A DNA stretch of 64,000 nucleotides from Mytilus galloprovincialis. Taxonomy: Eukaryota > Mollusca > Bivalvia > Mytilida > Mytilidae. The DNA is taken from the NCBI RefSeq assembly GCF_965363235.1, contig NC_134846.1:5957001-6021000 (forward strand). Reading direction: 5' to 3'. This document shows positions 9,190-21,889 of the stretch, piece after piece (the stretch's first letter is position 1; every line of letters begins with the position of its first letter). The position numbers were made by a program, and so were the translations under genes. Under the pieces are notes generated by a model, which saw only the letters and a list, made by a program, of their open reading frames with translations, was not told the DNA's origin and did no database searches.

Positions 9190-12150
9190 TGAGAATCCCA
9201 AATTCGAAAAAGTGGTTCTCACGTAGTAGTGAAAAAAAGTGAAAAGTTTACGGACGCCAAACGCAGTGCATTCGATATGAAATCTTTCTGTCAGATGCCT
9301 CAACAGAGGAAAAGAATAACAGCATGATATGTTTTTATATTGACGATACAAAAAAATCAACAAACATAATGAACACTGTTTGGAAAAGTGAACATTTGTA
9401 AAGAAACTTTTTAAATGATGCTGTAAACTTTTCAAAATGTTATCCTATATATTTTTTTAGTCAGGCGTTTTCTCATGTATAAATCTGTAAGATGACCTAT
9501 AGTTGCTAATATCTCTACCAATTGACGGATAGTTCTCTCACTGGCAACCATGCCACTGACATCTGCCCATTCTATATACATCTGTAAACAAATGTGAGTT
9601 AGTTTAAGTACAAAATTAGAATTGCCTTCTACTATAATGTGACTTTATATTTTTCAAAGACATTATCACCCGTACATTCTAATATGACGTCCGTATTATG
9701 CGTTGTAAACAAGGCCGTGTTTTAATGAGCTCACAATATGTTTGACACATGCGCACACACTTACTGTTTTCATTCTCTTTATTTTCATTTATTACCCCAT
9801 GAAGTATACATTTTAGCTACTTATTTAAACTTTCATTTTATATTGTTTATCAAACAACATATAATATTTACCCTGCTATTAGTTTTTAAGCTAAAAAAAT
9901 ATAAAAATCAAATTAACATTCTACACGGAGAGGAAACGGCAACAGCCGAACAAGTCTAGGGTATTTTCGTAGGCTTCGACCTATAGAAATACTAAGATAT
10001 TCCAGAAAGTCTTTTAAAGAGTAGTAAATGACGCTACAGACTAAAACATGATAATGTCTGTATTAAATGGGTATCTATGAGAAAACCATGCAGATGGTGC
10101 TCCATGTAAGGTTGTTTGATTTTGATGAAACTTTGCTTAAATGATCAGGTTGACTTCATATGCAAGTCCAACAATTTTGATGGCCTTACATCAATGGTAA
10201 CCATGGTAACGGTAAGAATTTGTTATTTTCTCTTGTTCATATATAGATGCTCCTAATGAAATACAGATACTTCATAGATTTCTCAAATAATAATAAAGAC
10301 TATAATACTTCTGAGTGTTTAAATACTTTTATAGCATAGATAGCATGTGTATGAAGTATAAATCACATAATTTTATTAAACATAACAATAAATATAGAAA
10401 TTAAGGGGGTTGCCCAACACATAAAATGATTGAAAATCTGACTTTTTCATCTAGTTGCACTAAAACAGACACTTCAGCCCAAAAGACGCTTTAATTAGTA
10501 CTAATTTTTTTAAGAGCATTACATTGTATTTTGTTCAAAATATCTTAAAGGGAATTCGGTTGCAAATTAATTTTAAAGATAAATTTGGTCGTTCAGAGAG
10601 CCCCCCTTTTTTTTGTAATTTTACAATAAGATAATAGACAACCTCATATTTCCATGAAAAAAAAGCATTATAAAATAAGGAGATGAATTATATGGATTAT
10701 TACATGCCATTTAGGTAACTTGAGTTGGAAATTTCAAGTTGAAAAGATTTTTAGGTCACAAAAAATAATGATCATTAGGCTAAAAAAAAAGGAGGAGCAG
10801 CAAAAGACGATTTTTGAAGGTAAATTTTTTTCACTTAAAATTCCTATAGTAAACTAGTCCTTTTCACCTTTGAGAGTAAAATCAATTACTTTCTTCCTAG
10901 AGATCATTGCAACATGCAAAAAACTCTCAAAACTTCCAAAATCTCAGTCCATTTAAAATTTAAACAGATTTGATCAGTGACAGAGTTTATAATGCATTTT
11001 ATAATATATCATAAGTTTGCTCTTGTTTCAGTTATATAATTCTTGCAAAATGTCTCAATTTACAGTCTCTTAATTCTTAAGAGAATTAATTAATTTTTAA
11101 ATATTAATTTGTACAAATGTAAATTTTACTTCTTGATTAAAGCATTTCTATATTAATCAAGTACAAAGTATGTAAACTAACTACCACAATAGAGGCCATA
11201 AATAATAATTTTCATGGTACAAAGGTAGATAATCCAATAAAATATGAATTTTAAAAAAAATGAGTTTTTTTTCTTCAATTGAAGTGTTCTGTTCTAGATC
11301 TGGACCCTTTAAAAAGAATGCAAGATGGCAAGTTCTGAAACAATACAAAAAAAACACCAATGTAAGCTGATGAATAACATTGTAATCTAAATTCAAAATG
11401 AATCTATTAGAATTTAGAATGATGATTGTTAATGAGACAACTTTACAACAGAGTCAAAATAACATGGATTGAAGCAATTAAATGTCATTGTACAACCTTA
11501 AACAGTGTACAAAATCCACACCATTTAGTAAGAATGAATGCATAACAATGACAAAATATGGTTTAACCATTCTGTCCAAAATCATACATAAGAAACATCA
11601 ACATCATACAACAACTTCTACATAACTGGCTCCTGTCTAGATTATAACTATAGACATTAATCTTTTAAATAAATTTAAGCATTCAGAATATAGGTTCCAG
11701 TGACTAGCTTTTGGCTTGCTGCTGATGTACAAAAATACTTATATGTACTTACTGTATGCAAGATACATGCATATATACAATTTTGCATGCAGTTTTAAAT
11801 GATCTTGAATATAAAACTGAAGTCAGTTAGGTGTGAAATGTAGGTCAAACTTTGATTTTTTTTTTAAAGAAATGGACTTTCCAAACATGTGTATTTGGTT
11901 GTTCCTGACCCTTTATGATTTTTACTTTGATGTTATCTTTTAATATCAAATCTTTGTAAATCAACCAAATTAAATTGCAATAATTAGATTAAAATATTAC
12001 CAAGTTTACATCTATATTGAGTTAATTAATCATGACTTAGCAGCTAACAAGACACCAATTGTTGAATTAGTTAAGGAATTTATAGAACATGTAGTAATGA
12101 ATTGTTTCTTTACTGTCTAATATATATCATAACTAAGAATAAGATCAATA
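9190..12150. other. Non-genic stretch with repeat fragments
   Basis: A GATTGCCAATGAGAC-family copy occupies 9455-9595. At about 10170-10215 the sequence carries GGTAACCATGGTAACGG, a near-palindrome, within sequence that looks repetitive (10040-10260). From 10260 to 12150 I see only AT-rich sequence, without a splice-supported exon. Part of 11200-12150 is probably the 3' untranslated region and downstream flank of the minus-strand gene ending at 12154; no polyadenylation site was fixed. Confidence 0.4.
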
Positions 12151-12153
12151 AAA

Positions 12154-12849
12154 CTAATTGGTCAATCCAGTAACAATTTCTGATAAAACATTATTGTGTT
12201 CATTTGCAATTAAATGGCTCAGTACATTTTGAAGATCTTCATCATCTTCTTGATCATATTCTATTTTGACGACCTCTACAGATGGATTTTTGGACTTCTC
12301 TACTTTCTGTTTTTTGATGCACAAGTTTCCAAAGAAACTTCTTATTTGTTGATGGGACAACCACTCTGGTGGTGAGAAAAGTCTGTTTCCTTGTGAATCA
12401 ATCTCATTTCGCATTTGATTGGAAACTGTGTATGGACTTGTTTTTTTACCAGACAGTTCGCCAGCATTAAATAAAACTGCCAAATAGTCCTTCACTTTTG
12501 GAGAGAATCTCACAGCCTTTTTTCTTTTCTTCAAAGCATAACCATGCTGTTCTTTGATATTTGTTTTTGTTTGATCTTGCGATTCTTCAAAACCAACAGA
12601 AGAAAGCAAAGGTTGATTAAATCTAATATCTTGGCATTTGGCCGACCAAAGCCTTTTGGAAGTATCTATGATACTATCTTGCTTTTCATCATCAACAACA
12701 TGTTTACCGACAGACAGGTGTTTCAATAAATGGTCTTCTTTCTTGAACTCCAGTATGCAATTTGGATCAAAACATGGAAAACTTGCATTGTACCTCAATG
12801 TTTTGATGGAAGCTGGTTTAGTTTCTGGTATTTTGGAATCACCAAATGT
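12154..12849 (-). CDS. Exon 4 of the zinc-finger/RNase-H-like gene: C2H2 finger and basic tail
   Basis: After acceptor TTTTTTACAG the frame reads TFGDSKIPETKPASIKTLRY, then a zinc finger CFDPNC with KHLSVGKH. A basic stretch KKRKKAVRFSPKVKDYL is followed by LFNAGELSGKKTSPYTVSNQ, the motif SPPEWLSHQQIRSFFGNL, an acidic run EYDQEDDEDLQ and a stop at 12154. It is fully open, 231 residues. The RFSPKVKDYL and EWL-QIRSFF segments are the conserved C-terminal signature of the family as I remember it. Confidence 0.75.
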   Translation of the reverse strand, partial: TFGDSKIPETKPASIKTLRYNASFPCFDPNCILEFKKEDHLLKHLSVGKHVVDDEKQDSIIDTSKRLWSAKCQDIRFNQPLLSSVGFEESQDQTKTNIKEQHGYALKKRKKAVRFSPKVKDYLAVLFNAGELSGKKTSPYTVSNQMRNEIDSQGNRLFSPPEWLSHQQIRSFFGNLCIKKQKVEKSKNPSVEVVKIEYDQEDDEDLQNVLSHLIANEHNNVLSEIVTGLTN

Positions 12850-13555
12850 CTGTAAAAAATAATTATAAAAAGGTTATTTTCCTGAGACTTATCAAGTGGA
12901 GTTGAAAAAAAATCCTGAAAAGAAATAAATTATCAGCTGAGTACAAGATATGGTTCCTTTTAAATTCAACATTAGATTCTTAAAGAATAACTATTCTAAG
13001 AGTTCAAATCTAGAAAAAATTTCAACAAGTGACCAAACAAGACATTAATTTACGAATTTGCATACTGCATTAGTTGTTCTGCCAGTAGTCAGTAAACATA
13101 GTGCTGATCAACATCCGCTGACACCGTAGTTTTATAGATTCTCATAATCATATTATTTGACCTCATTAGGCGTTTTTATTGTTTATGTTTACTTCAGCGT
13201 CACTGATGATTATTTTTGAAACGAAATGCACTAGTGGGTTTACAATTTTAATCCTGGTATCTATGATGATTTATTTTGGTTGTTATCTCATTGACTCATA
13301 TATCCAATATCTGCCCTACATCATGTATGTCTTTAAACAGAAATGCTTTTAAAATAAAATTTTAAAAAGGCTTAAGCTTAGTTAAGTTTTAGGCTATCTA
13401 TAATGTGTTAGGAGAACATTCTACTTGACGATTGTTTGTGAATTCTATGAAACAGCCCTATTGTTTTAGTCTTTGGAGGTTTTGCTTCTAGATCTGTTAA
13501 TTGGTACCAGTTTTTTTTTTATCTACAGACATGACAGAAATAAATAAATTCTTAC

Positions 13556-15545
13556 CAAATTAGAATAAAATAAAGTTAACTTGTTGGAAATCCTGGTCAT
13601 GTCCGTTGCTTTGACAAGTTCCCCTCCAATGACATATGCCTTGTAAACTCTCATGCCTTCATCATCAAACTTGAAATTGTTGAACTGCGTAATTTGGAAA
13701 TTCTTTATCGTGCCACATAATAAAGGTTGTGTTTCACATGATACATTTACCACTGAAATATAAGTGTTTTTTATACCGCCATGGCTTTCAAGTGCTTCCT
13801 TCATCTGTTTACCATTGGTTATGTCATTTCCTTCATTTATATAGTTCAACATGTGAAGTCTACAAGTGCCTGTTCTTGAGTCACAGAGATCTTTGCCGGA
13901 TTGTGCTTCACTGAAATCATACTGTTTTACATCTAATGACAATTCATTACGAAACTTCCAAAGATATCCCATCAGTGGCAAGGCATGATAACAACCGGCA
14001 TTATCAGATCTTATATAAGCATGGTTTAGGTGTGGGTTAATTGATTTCAGTATTTTAAATGCACTGCTGAAAATTTGTGACACAATATGCAATCCTTGCT
14101 TCTGCTCCTCAACAATGTGTACCATTGAGTATATATCAAAGTTCTTATCATCATCATTTTCATCTCCCTCAGTTTGTGGCCTACAAACAAGAACACAAAT
14201 CATGTGCCAGCTGTTGCCCTGCTTCCCGAACCATTCACTCTGAGTTTCACGGAAAGTTTGTGGTAATTACTTCATGGCCCAATTAGCAATAATCAATACT
14301 TCATGAGACTGCAAGTTTTGTAGAATATCTTTTTTGCATGAATCTTGATTTACAGTTCTAATAGAATGATCCCTCCAAGCCCAATTTTTTTCTGTAGAAA
14401 CTAAGATGTCATGTTCAAGTTCTTCTTTCTCTTGAATTTCGATGTTTGAAAAATTTGATGTCATAACATTTTGGATTTCATCTCTGATTTGGTACATTCT
14501 ATCGCAAGGTTGACATATATTGCTGTGGGTATGCTCACAGCCTTTTTCCGATAATGCAAAGTGCATGCAATGTTGACTGCAATCACTTTCTGTAGACAAG
14601 TGACTTCTAAATTCATTCTTGAGATGTAATTTCAATGTGTAAAAGCTTTGAATAAGATCGGATACTTTACTTGTTTGCAAGCCTTTTGTACCAAGATTTG
14701 AAACAACTTTCTTTAAAGTATCAATACTTTCCATGCCATCACTTATGTAGTTGTCAAGGCCATGCAGGGATTTGAGTTGAGAGGCTGCGCAAGCTTTTAT
14801 GATCTTATACTGAGTTGCTCTACATGAAGGCAGTATGGTGTTATCCTTGCAATAGTTGTTGTATGCTGTTATAAGGAGAGATGCAATCATTGTTCTTATT
14901 ACCTTTGGTATCTTTACAGTCAAACCTGATCATAATTTAAGGTGTCTTGATCCAAATCCGATTACTTGGAGATAACATGGAGCAGAAATAAATTCAATGA
15001 AATAATGAATTTTCTGTTTTGAAAGGCGAAGGCGTGTGATCTTTGGTGGAGTAACATACTGTCCTGGTCCATGAGTTGAAGCAAATTTTGACTTGCATCA
15101 ATTTTGTAAATAGTCAACCCTTCTATAAAACTTAAAAGTTCAGATTTAGAATATTTCTCCACTATCAAAGACAAAATCTGGACTTTAGTTGTGTAATCTT
15201 CAGCCTTCTTGTAAGCATATATGATTGTGTCTGTAACTGCATCTTTTTGTTTGGTTTCAGCAGTCTTCAATTTCATGCTTTGGTACACTTGAGTCAGCAA
15301 TTCTATACCTTGAGATGGAGCAATGCTTTCACATACAATTTCACATGCTAACCTTGCTTGACGTATATAATACATTTTTGTAGAGTACTGTAGGTCTTCT
15401 AGGTTTAATGATGCTTGGGATTTGAGAGGTAAGTATTGCCCATGAGACATCATTTCCATTGCCCAGTTAAATGTATCTTTCTGTAACCTTTCGTCTTTGG
15501 ACCAATAAGAATAAACTGTTGTTTGTGATGAAAACATATCAGGGT
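13556..15545 (-). pseudogene. Exon 3 of the zinc-finger/RNase-H-like gene (1,990 nt, broken)
   Basis: Bounded by TATTTTCAG at 15546 and TTTG/GTAAGA at 13555. It covers the helical region (FNWAMEMMSHG, TTKVQILSLIVEKYSKSEL), then IPKVIRTMIASLL, the knuckle with CSQHCMHF, CEHTHSNICQPC, and the catalytic-like core. Length modulo 3 is off by one, matching the single frameshift near 15084-15090, where the frame carrying FASTHGPGQYVTPPK takes over. TGA at 14930-14932 and TAA at 14267-14269 interrupt that frame. The TAA follows WAMK, where relatives I recall continue FLP or YLP. Confidence 0.75.
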
Positions 15546-15959
15546 CTGAAAATAGCAAAAATAAAATACATGACTATTTTGAAGGAAAACAGAATCAGAG
15601 AGCTTACACAACTACTGCTGAGGTACTTAAATAGAGGTGGTAATTTTTATCACATGTGGACCTATTCAGAAAATGGGTAAAAAAAAAATGCTCCGCAGGG
15701 CACAACTTTATACAACGGCAGAGGGAGAACCCTGAACAGTTGGGGCATGACAGTATGGACACAACATTCAAGCTTGATACAGCTCTGAATTTGGATTGTG
15801 ATTAAATAATTGACATAGCATAGGTTTCTGATACAGAATGTAATTGGTCTAAGAACTTAACTGGATGTGCCAAAGCGACACGAATGGCCCTGTCTCAAAA
15901 AGTTGAAAAATTGGCAATTTCAATAACACATGTGGACACAAATATGATGGTAATCACAT

Positions 15960-16515
15960 AAAAAAATCAGCACAAAATCTGGAGGCGTATAGAAAAATGT
16001 TCATATAACTGTGATTTTCAACAATTTTCAAAGTTGTAAACCCTTAAATTTGTCAAAAGTTTGCAGAGCAGAACCAAACTCAAACTTGATCTGTTACTCA
16101 TCATGAGTAACTCACATACCAAGAATCTGGCCAATATTTGAAAGCATTAAGAAAATAGGTCTGTATGACTGTGACTCTCAAAAATTTATCAAGGTCAGAA
16201 GCCTGAAATTACCCTAAAATCAGCCAAGCGGAACGAAACTTAAACTTTACTTGATCTGTAACTCATCATGAGTAACTCACATACAAAAAATCAGCCCAAT
16301 ATCTGAAAGCGTTTAGAAAAAAAGTCTGTTTAACTGTGATTTTCAACAATTTATCAAAGTCAATAGCCCATAATTTCGGCAAAAGTTAGCAAAGCGGATC
16401 AAAACTTAAACTTGATCTGTAACTCATCTTGGTTAACTCACATGCCAAAAAGTATCCCAATATCTGAAAGCATTTAGAAAAAAATCTGTATAACTGTGAT
16501 TTTCAACAATTTATT
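15960..16515. repeat. Tandem array, about 163-bp unit, 3.3 copies
   Basis: The segment CTGTAACTCATCATGAGTAA recurs at about 16090, 16255 and 16418, and TGTGATTTTCAACAATTT at about 16008, 16172 (degenerate), 16335 and 16497. Each unit holds the palindrome ACTCATCATGAGT. It lies in intron 2 of the zinc-finger/RNase-H-like gene. Similar arrays are familiar from other bivalves. Confidence 0.75.
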
Positions 16516-17130
16516 TTTGTTGAAATCAAACAAGGTTTAATTTTAAACCCTGGTTTGGACCAACTTGAAAATTAGGCCCATAATCAGAAATCTAAATAAG
16601 CGCTCAGGTTTGGCATATCAAAAAACCCAAATAAATCAAGTTTTGATGAAATCAAACAAAGTTTAATTTTCGATCCTTTGGACCTCACTGCGGACCAATT
16701 TAAGAACGGAACCCAAAATCCAAAAATTTATAACATGTTTAGATTCAGATTATTCATGTTAGTTAAGAACTCCAGAAAATAAACCATTTATGTAAGGTAT
16801 AAGAAGTCTTGTTTTGGCCAAAATGCTTATTAGGACCCCCTTTTAGGCCCTTAATTCCTAAACTGATGGGCCCATAATCCCAAAAATCAATTGCAACCTT
16901 ACTTTTGGTAGTTTCAAACGTTGTGTTTAAATTTAAGAGATCAATTCACTACAACTAAAGTTCATGTCCAGAAATTAAGTGTCTTCGGACAAGGACAAAG
17001 TTATACCAATAAACAACATTTTTGCAGTCGTCTAAAAAATACTCAATTAGATTTACCATAATAAAGAACCCCAAAAGTATTCCCTATTAAATTTGTAATA
17101 AGAATGTTGGCACCTGTACCATTACAGGTA
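16516..17130. repeat. Bivalve dispersed repeat with an internal about 130-bp duplication
   Basis: GAAATCAAACAAGGTTTAAT at about 16520 recurs as GAAATCAAACAAAGTTTAAT at about 16650, each followed by a TTTGGACC segment and a CCCAAATAA or CCAAAAATT stretch. It directly follows the 163-bp array, and the two are probably parts of one larger element. No coding. Confidence 0.55.
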
Positions 17131-17334
17131 GAAAAAAATAACAGGTGCATTCTTTTAGATATAATCAATTGAAAATTTGTCAGGAAATGACTTTCTCTAA
17201 AGTTTTCATGCATTTAACATCCACACAGGTTTTTCTTTACAAAAGGTTTGCAAAAATTACAAGAGTTTTGTGAGAATTTCAAATATGCGTTTAACTATAC
17301 ATATGTATATGCAGGTGAGATAACAATTGTTTAC

Positions 17335-17394
17335 CTGAATCCACAGACATTGCTAATTCTAGGCATTCTTCATATATGCTTTCAGACACCAGTT
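17335..17394 (-). CDS. Exon 2 (60 nt) of the zinc-finger/RNase-H-like gene
   Basis: Acceptor TTTTTTTACAG and donor GTAAAC bound exactly 60 nt that keep phase 1 on both sides and read ELVSESIYEECLELAMSVDS. Joined to exon 3 the next residues are DPDMFSSQTTVYSYW. Such a short in-phase exon between two strong splice sites is good support for the gene model. Confidence 0.65.
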
Positions 17395-17399
17395 CTGTA

Positions 17400-19470
17400 A
17401 AAAAACAAGTTGCTTTCTTTAAAAAAAGAAAAGCAATACATGAACCTAAGAGGTCACCAAAAGATTGTTGCTGAATTTGTGTTCGCTTTTGAATTGAAAT
17501 AATTGACTGTGAATATAAGAAGCCAGTTGAAAGTTTATATTTACAGCTTCTATTTGAATAGTTATTTTAAAGCTCGACTATTTTATTTATTACTTGGGAA
17601 TGTACATAATTTTTCCGATTATAACCCTTTGGCAAATCCTAATTTCTACTAACCGGATGACTTATGCAAATTGCACAAACCTACTCAGTTTGCTTTATAA
17701 TGTGGAATTCTGGATGCATTTATCTATCATATCTTTAAATTTTGTTTCCTACATGAATGCCTTTATATACTCAACTCGTATTTGAAGCTGTCTTTACTCA
17801 TGGTAGATGTTGTATGCGGTGAAACCTGTGGCATACAATTGATTGGGACCTCTTATGAAGCGACTGATTTTGGTCTCATAAAACATCTCAAATGTTTTAA
17901 ACGGATTTCCTGATTTTACTTAAATCAATTCAAACAGTGAAACTTAGTTTTGCCGAAGAATTTCTTAATTCAGAAGTTTATGAATACCTGTACACACTTT
18001 CAAAATAACCAATTTATATAAAAAGGTATATAGATATAAAAAGATACCAGAAATAAAATGATGTACGCCAGACACGAGTTCAGTAGACACAAAAAAGCAC
18101 CATGCCAGTGACGCTCGAATGAAAAAAGTTAAAAGGCTTAATACATTACAAAGTTATGGAATCTATTCCTTGTGTAGACAATCCTTAGCTTTTCGAAAAG
18201 GTCAAAGTTTATAATAGGACAGTGACTCAAAAAAGAAACAACTCGAGGTCAGAATACCGTTAGAAATGATGACCGTGCTTGAAAGTCATATGTGAAGCTC
18301 TTTCTTCCGTGTCCTGAATTTAGATAACAAAAACGAAAATAAGCTTTCACGAATGAATTTAATAGTATTGCATGCAAGTAGTATCTTAGCGCACGAAATA
18401 GTAAATAGAAAGCATCTCACTGATACCAAGGAAAAGAATACGCATTTGCATCATCACATATCTTAATCTAATAGTTGAATTCGAATGTCAAACGGACTAC
18501 ATTAAATGTTTTGACTCCGGATTTATTGACATTTTATCCGGAATTTTTGAGAACGCAAACCGATAGTGTGCTTTTGAAATGTGATCTATAATGTGAATGC
18601 ATCAAGAGGTGTAGGATAGTTGGTCAACACGTGGAATACAATTTTCAAAACCGTACCATATAGTACAAATATGTAGATGCTATACGGTTAAACTATTTAA
18701 ACAAACAAACAAAAATTGAATTAAAACTTTATAAAAAACTAACGTTCCTGTTATTATTTTATTTTCAAATTCTTTTGAATATACATTGTATATAATATCA
18801 ATAAACACGAACGTCAAGTATTTACGGATGGACATTTATTTATCGAATGAATCTACTTTTAAATTCTAACATTCCACTATGTGAATATCATATTACTATA
18901 CAAAATATAAGCAAAGACTTTTAAATCCATACTAAAACGGTATGAAATAATCAACATTATGGTTGTACATTTTTTTAATTAAATTTTGTTGTGATTATTG
19001 TAAATTATTTTTACGCTTGTTGTGAGTTGCACGGATTTAAAATCATGCTTTATGAATTGAAAACACACAAGTATTTTTATTCACGGCCGATTAAAATTTA
19101 AATATTTACTAAATTTATCGTATTTTCCGTTTTATGGATATATTACAATACAAAAAATAAATAATAATTACTCATAAAACCTAAATACTAAAATGGTATG
19201 AAATAATTAACGTAGAAATATAATGATTATTGTTTATAAACATTTTTTTTGTAGGATGCAAGAATTTATTTACATTTAATTTTTATGTTTTCTTTACAAA
19301 AGAATATTTAAAAATACCACAGCAGAGTATCTTGTAATATAAAATACTTATTTCTTAATTGCAACTCTGAAAATATTCAGATTTCAATCATTGTTAGTTT
19401 CTTCAGAAACATAAATACAGTATATATTTTGTATATATTTCTTTGATTCCGATTGAATACTTTTGATAAG
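17400..19470. other. Intron 1 sequence, mostly unrecognised
   Basis: Holds an ACGCGCGT-family fragment at about 18030-18240 (GATGTACGCCAGACACGAG, CAGTGACGCTCGAATG). Otherwise it is AT-rich intron without recognisable exons on either strand. Confidence 0.4.
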
Positions 19471-19475
19471 AATAT

Positions 19476-20073
19476 TGTTATGATATTATAATTATTGTAT
19501 TTATTTATGTTGGCCTGATTTGTGTTGTGTGGCCTGATAGTTGTTTACAGAATAATCTTAGAACTGTGCAGTTTAGAAATCACTGGAACAATTACAGAAT
19601 GATTGGAACTTTCCAGAATGATCCTAATAAAAGATGCATTATATAAACTTCTACATTTTACTAGAAACTTCTGTTGTAACTTTCTAGGATGTTCCATTAT
19701 AGACTGTTCTAGAATCTTCCATGACAAATATATATATATACAGACACTAAAGTTACACGCTCACTCTTGCACTTGGACTTAGACGTCGATAGACATTAAT
19801 ATTCATAGCATTTGGATTGACATTTTTATTCTACAAACAACATCATACTGGATTGTGACCTTAGTAGTGAACGTGATATTCAGATTGGATTCCTAGAAGA
19901 TTTCCGGATACAGATAAAGATAAAAGATTGGACTCATATTTTGATAGTTAAGTTGACAGTAATATTTGTGTAATACTTCTTGTAAACTTTTGTATAATAA
20001 ATATTGTTGAATTTTACTATTGATTTGTGTCTTTTGTTGGCTACAATTTAAAAGGCGATTTCTGGCCGTAACA
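19476..20073 (+). mobile_element. Solo LTR of a probable Gypsy-type retrotransposon
   Basis: About 598 bp, from TGTTATG to CGTAACA, with TG...CA ends, inverted TGTTA/TAACA termini and ATAT on both sides as a 4-bp target duplication. TATATAAAC near 19640 and AATAAA near 20000 sit where the promoter and polyadenylation signal of an LTR belong. No internal region or second LTR is present, so it is a fossil solo LTR that looks whole. It carries several heat-shock-element-like GAA/TTC arrays. Family assignment is inference; clear target duplication and ends suggest a fairly recent insertion. Confidence 0.55.
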
Positions 20074-20631
20074 ATATTATCTTTCTTTTTTCCGATCTAA
20101 TACTAATATGTTAACCAGAATCTTCTCTCCCATAAGTCTATGATGAAATACACACTCAGTATCCCGTGGTTAAATCTTCAAACATAATTAGTTCACATGT
20201 TATCGAGACAACATACAATACCACGTTATAATTGACCCAGATACACACAGTGTACTGTGGTCGTTTTAAAACAAATATAATTGTGTCGTCAAGGGCCATC
20301 AAGGGACCGTATCAAAGACGTAGATAACAACCTGTTAAAACCTGTATAAATGACCGAAAACTTTCGAGACGTTCCGAGAATTTTATTCTGACTTCCGGCC
20401 GAGAGATATCGAGTGACCCATAGACACATCCAAAACTCGCCAATATATAAGCATGAACCCCTCAGGGGGTTCATGCAATAAATAATAGTAAATTATAATG
20501 CAATATTAGCAAATCATGCTCGAACTGTAAAGGAAGACATGATCACAATATAATATTTTGTCTCTTGACACTCACACTACATCTTTATATTTATATGAAA
20601 CAGAAACAGCCATAAAATCTTCAGATAAAAC

Positions 20632-20941
20632 AAAACACTGATTTCTTGTATAAACATTATATTTTTTTATAAAATAAAAACAAACTTTTATATTGTTGCT
20701 GGTACATGTAGTATTTATTTCCCACTCAAATATATTTCTTGTATCAAGTGCATCACACTAATCAGACTTTTTTATGTTGATATGAAAAAATATTAGAAAA
20801 CTGACAACATTGTTAATGTTGTGAGGTGCCCTTATTGCACATTATGAAGTAACATATGTATACATGTATTATTTACAAATATAATACAAACAAAACACTG
20901 ATTTCTTGTATAAACATTATATTTTTTATAAAATAAAAACA
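20632..20941. repeat. 55-bp direct repeat, two copies 255 bp apart
   Basis: ACAAAACACTGATTTCTTGT followed by ATAAACATTATATTT and an A/T-rich tail occurs at 20632-20686 and again, almost identical, at 20885-20941, differing mainly in T-run length. The near identity implies a recent local duplication. Confidence 0.75.
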
Positions 20942-21196
20942 AACCTCTTCTAGGAAATCGTTTTATCTTGAGAAAATAACTTTTTTGTTCTTAAAGGATT
21001 TATCTTAGTTTCCATATTAAAATAGAAAGCTTTGGATAATTCTTTGACATAAAGAAGCATAGTGAAATAATTACAAAAAAAGCTTGAGGAAAGCACAAGT
21101 CTAGTATTTGAATAAAAAACGTTTCTTGTTTATACAAGTCCTCATTAAATTTAAGGTTCCAATATGAATAATTGTTTTCATTAAACTGTTTTTTAG

Positions 21197-21391
21197 CTGA
21201 TTAAAATGTAATTTCGAATTTGATTGCGGATCAAAAGATTTGACTAAGACTGCAGCAACAACACCATCTCAGCCTAGTCAACTCAACACACCCTGTTACC
21301 AGTGTCCAGATTGTGATAAGACGTACAAGTAAATTGCTGGGTTCAGATCTAGAGGTCATGTACGACAAAAGCATGGCATTACAAGTATAAA
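21197..21391 (+). pseudogene. C2H2 zinc-finger exon fragment with an in-frame stop
   Basis: After TTTTTTAG the plus strand reads, from about 21217, CGSKDLTKTAATTPSQPSQL, then CYQCPDCDKTYK, a TAA stop at about 21330, IAGFRSRGHVRQKHG, and a possible donor AAAAG/GTATTT. The C-x2-C and H-x4-H ligands are present, but the spacing between them is two residues longer than usual. It lies inside intron 1 of the minus-strand zinc-finger/RNase-H-like gene. It may be a fragment of a second member of that family or of another C2H2 protein. Confidence 0.45.
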
Positions 21392-21889
21392 AGGTATTTG
21401 GTTTTTTCACATCTATATATACATATATTAATGCGTGTTCTTTACTGAGTGCTTTTAAAACCTAATGAGACAAGATGTGGTATGATTGCCCATGAGCTTA
21501 CTTTTATTGTTTGACAAGTTTGTGCAAGCTTTTCACTTTTCCTAAGGAATGTGTTGAACAATTTGTTTGGGTATCTCAGCTCCTTAATATATACATAAAT
21601 TTCCAAAAAAGCCGTAGGTTTTGTTGTGCTTGAAAGGCAGATTTGCAATGCGAATGCTTATCAATTATGAATGTTTTTTTTTTGTCCCTTGAATATTTTA
21701 CTATGGAAAATCTTAAACCTCAATCATGACAAGTTCTTTGGTATATATTTTAAGTCTTCATATCCAAGTTTAATAGATTCAATGACTAACAAGCAGGAGA
21801 CTGTAATTCATTGGTTGCCGTTTGTTTATGTATTACATATTTGTTTTTCATTCACTCATTCTTTGTACATAAAAAAAGACCATTTGTTT

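Noticed and set aside
9115-9435. 106-codon minus-strand open frame with hydrophobic stretches
   Set aside because: The frame is not kept in the duplicate copy near 2038-2270; another frame is the one shared.
19476-20073. Reading the solo LTR as a host promoter or exon
   Set aside because: TG...CA ends and the flanking short duplication are better explained by an LTR.
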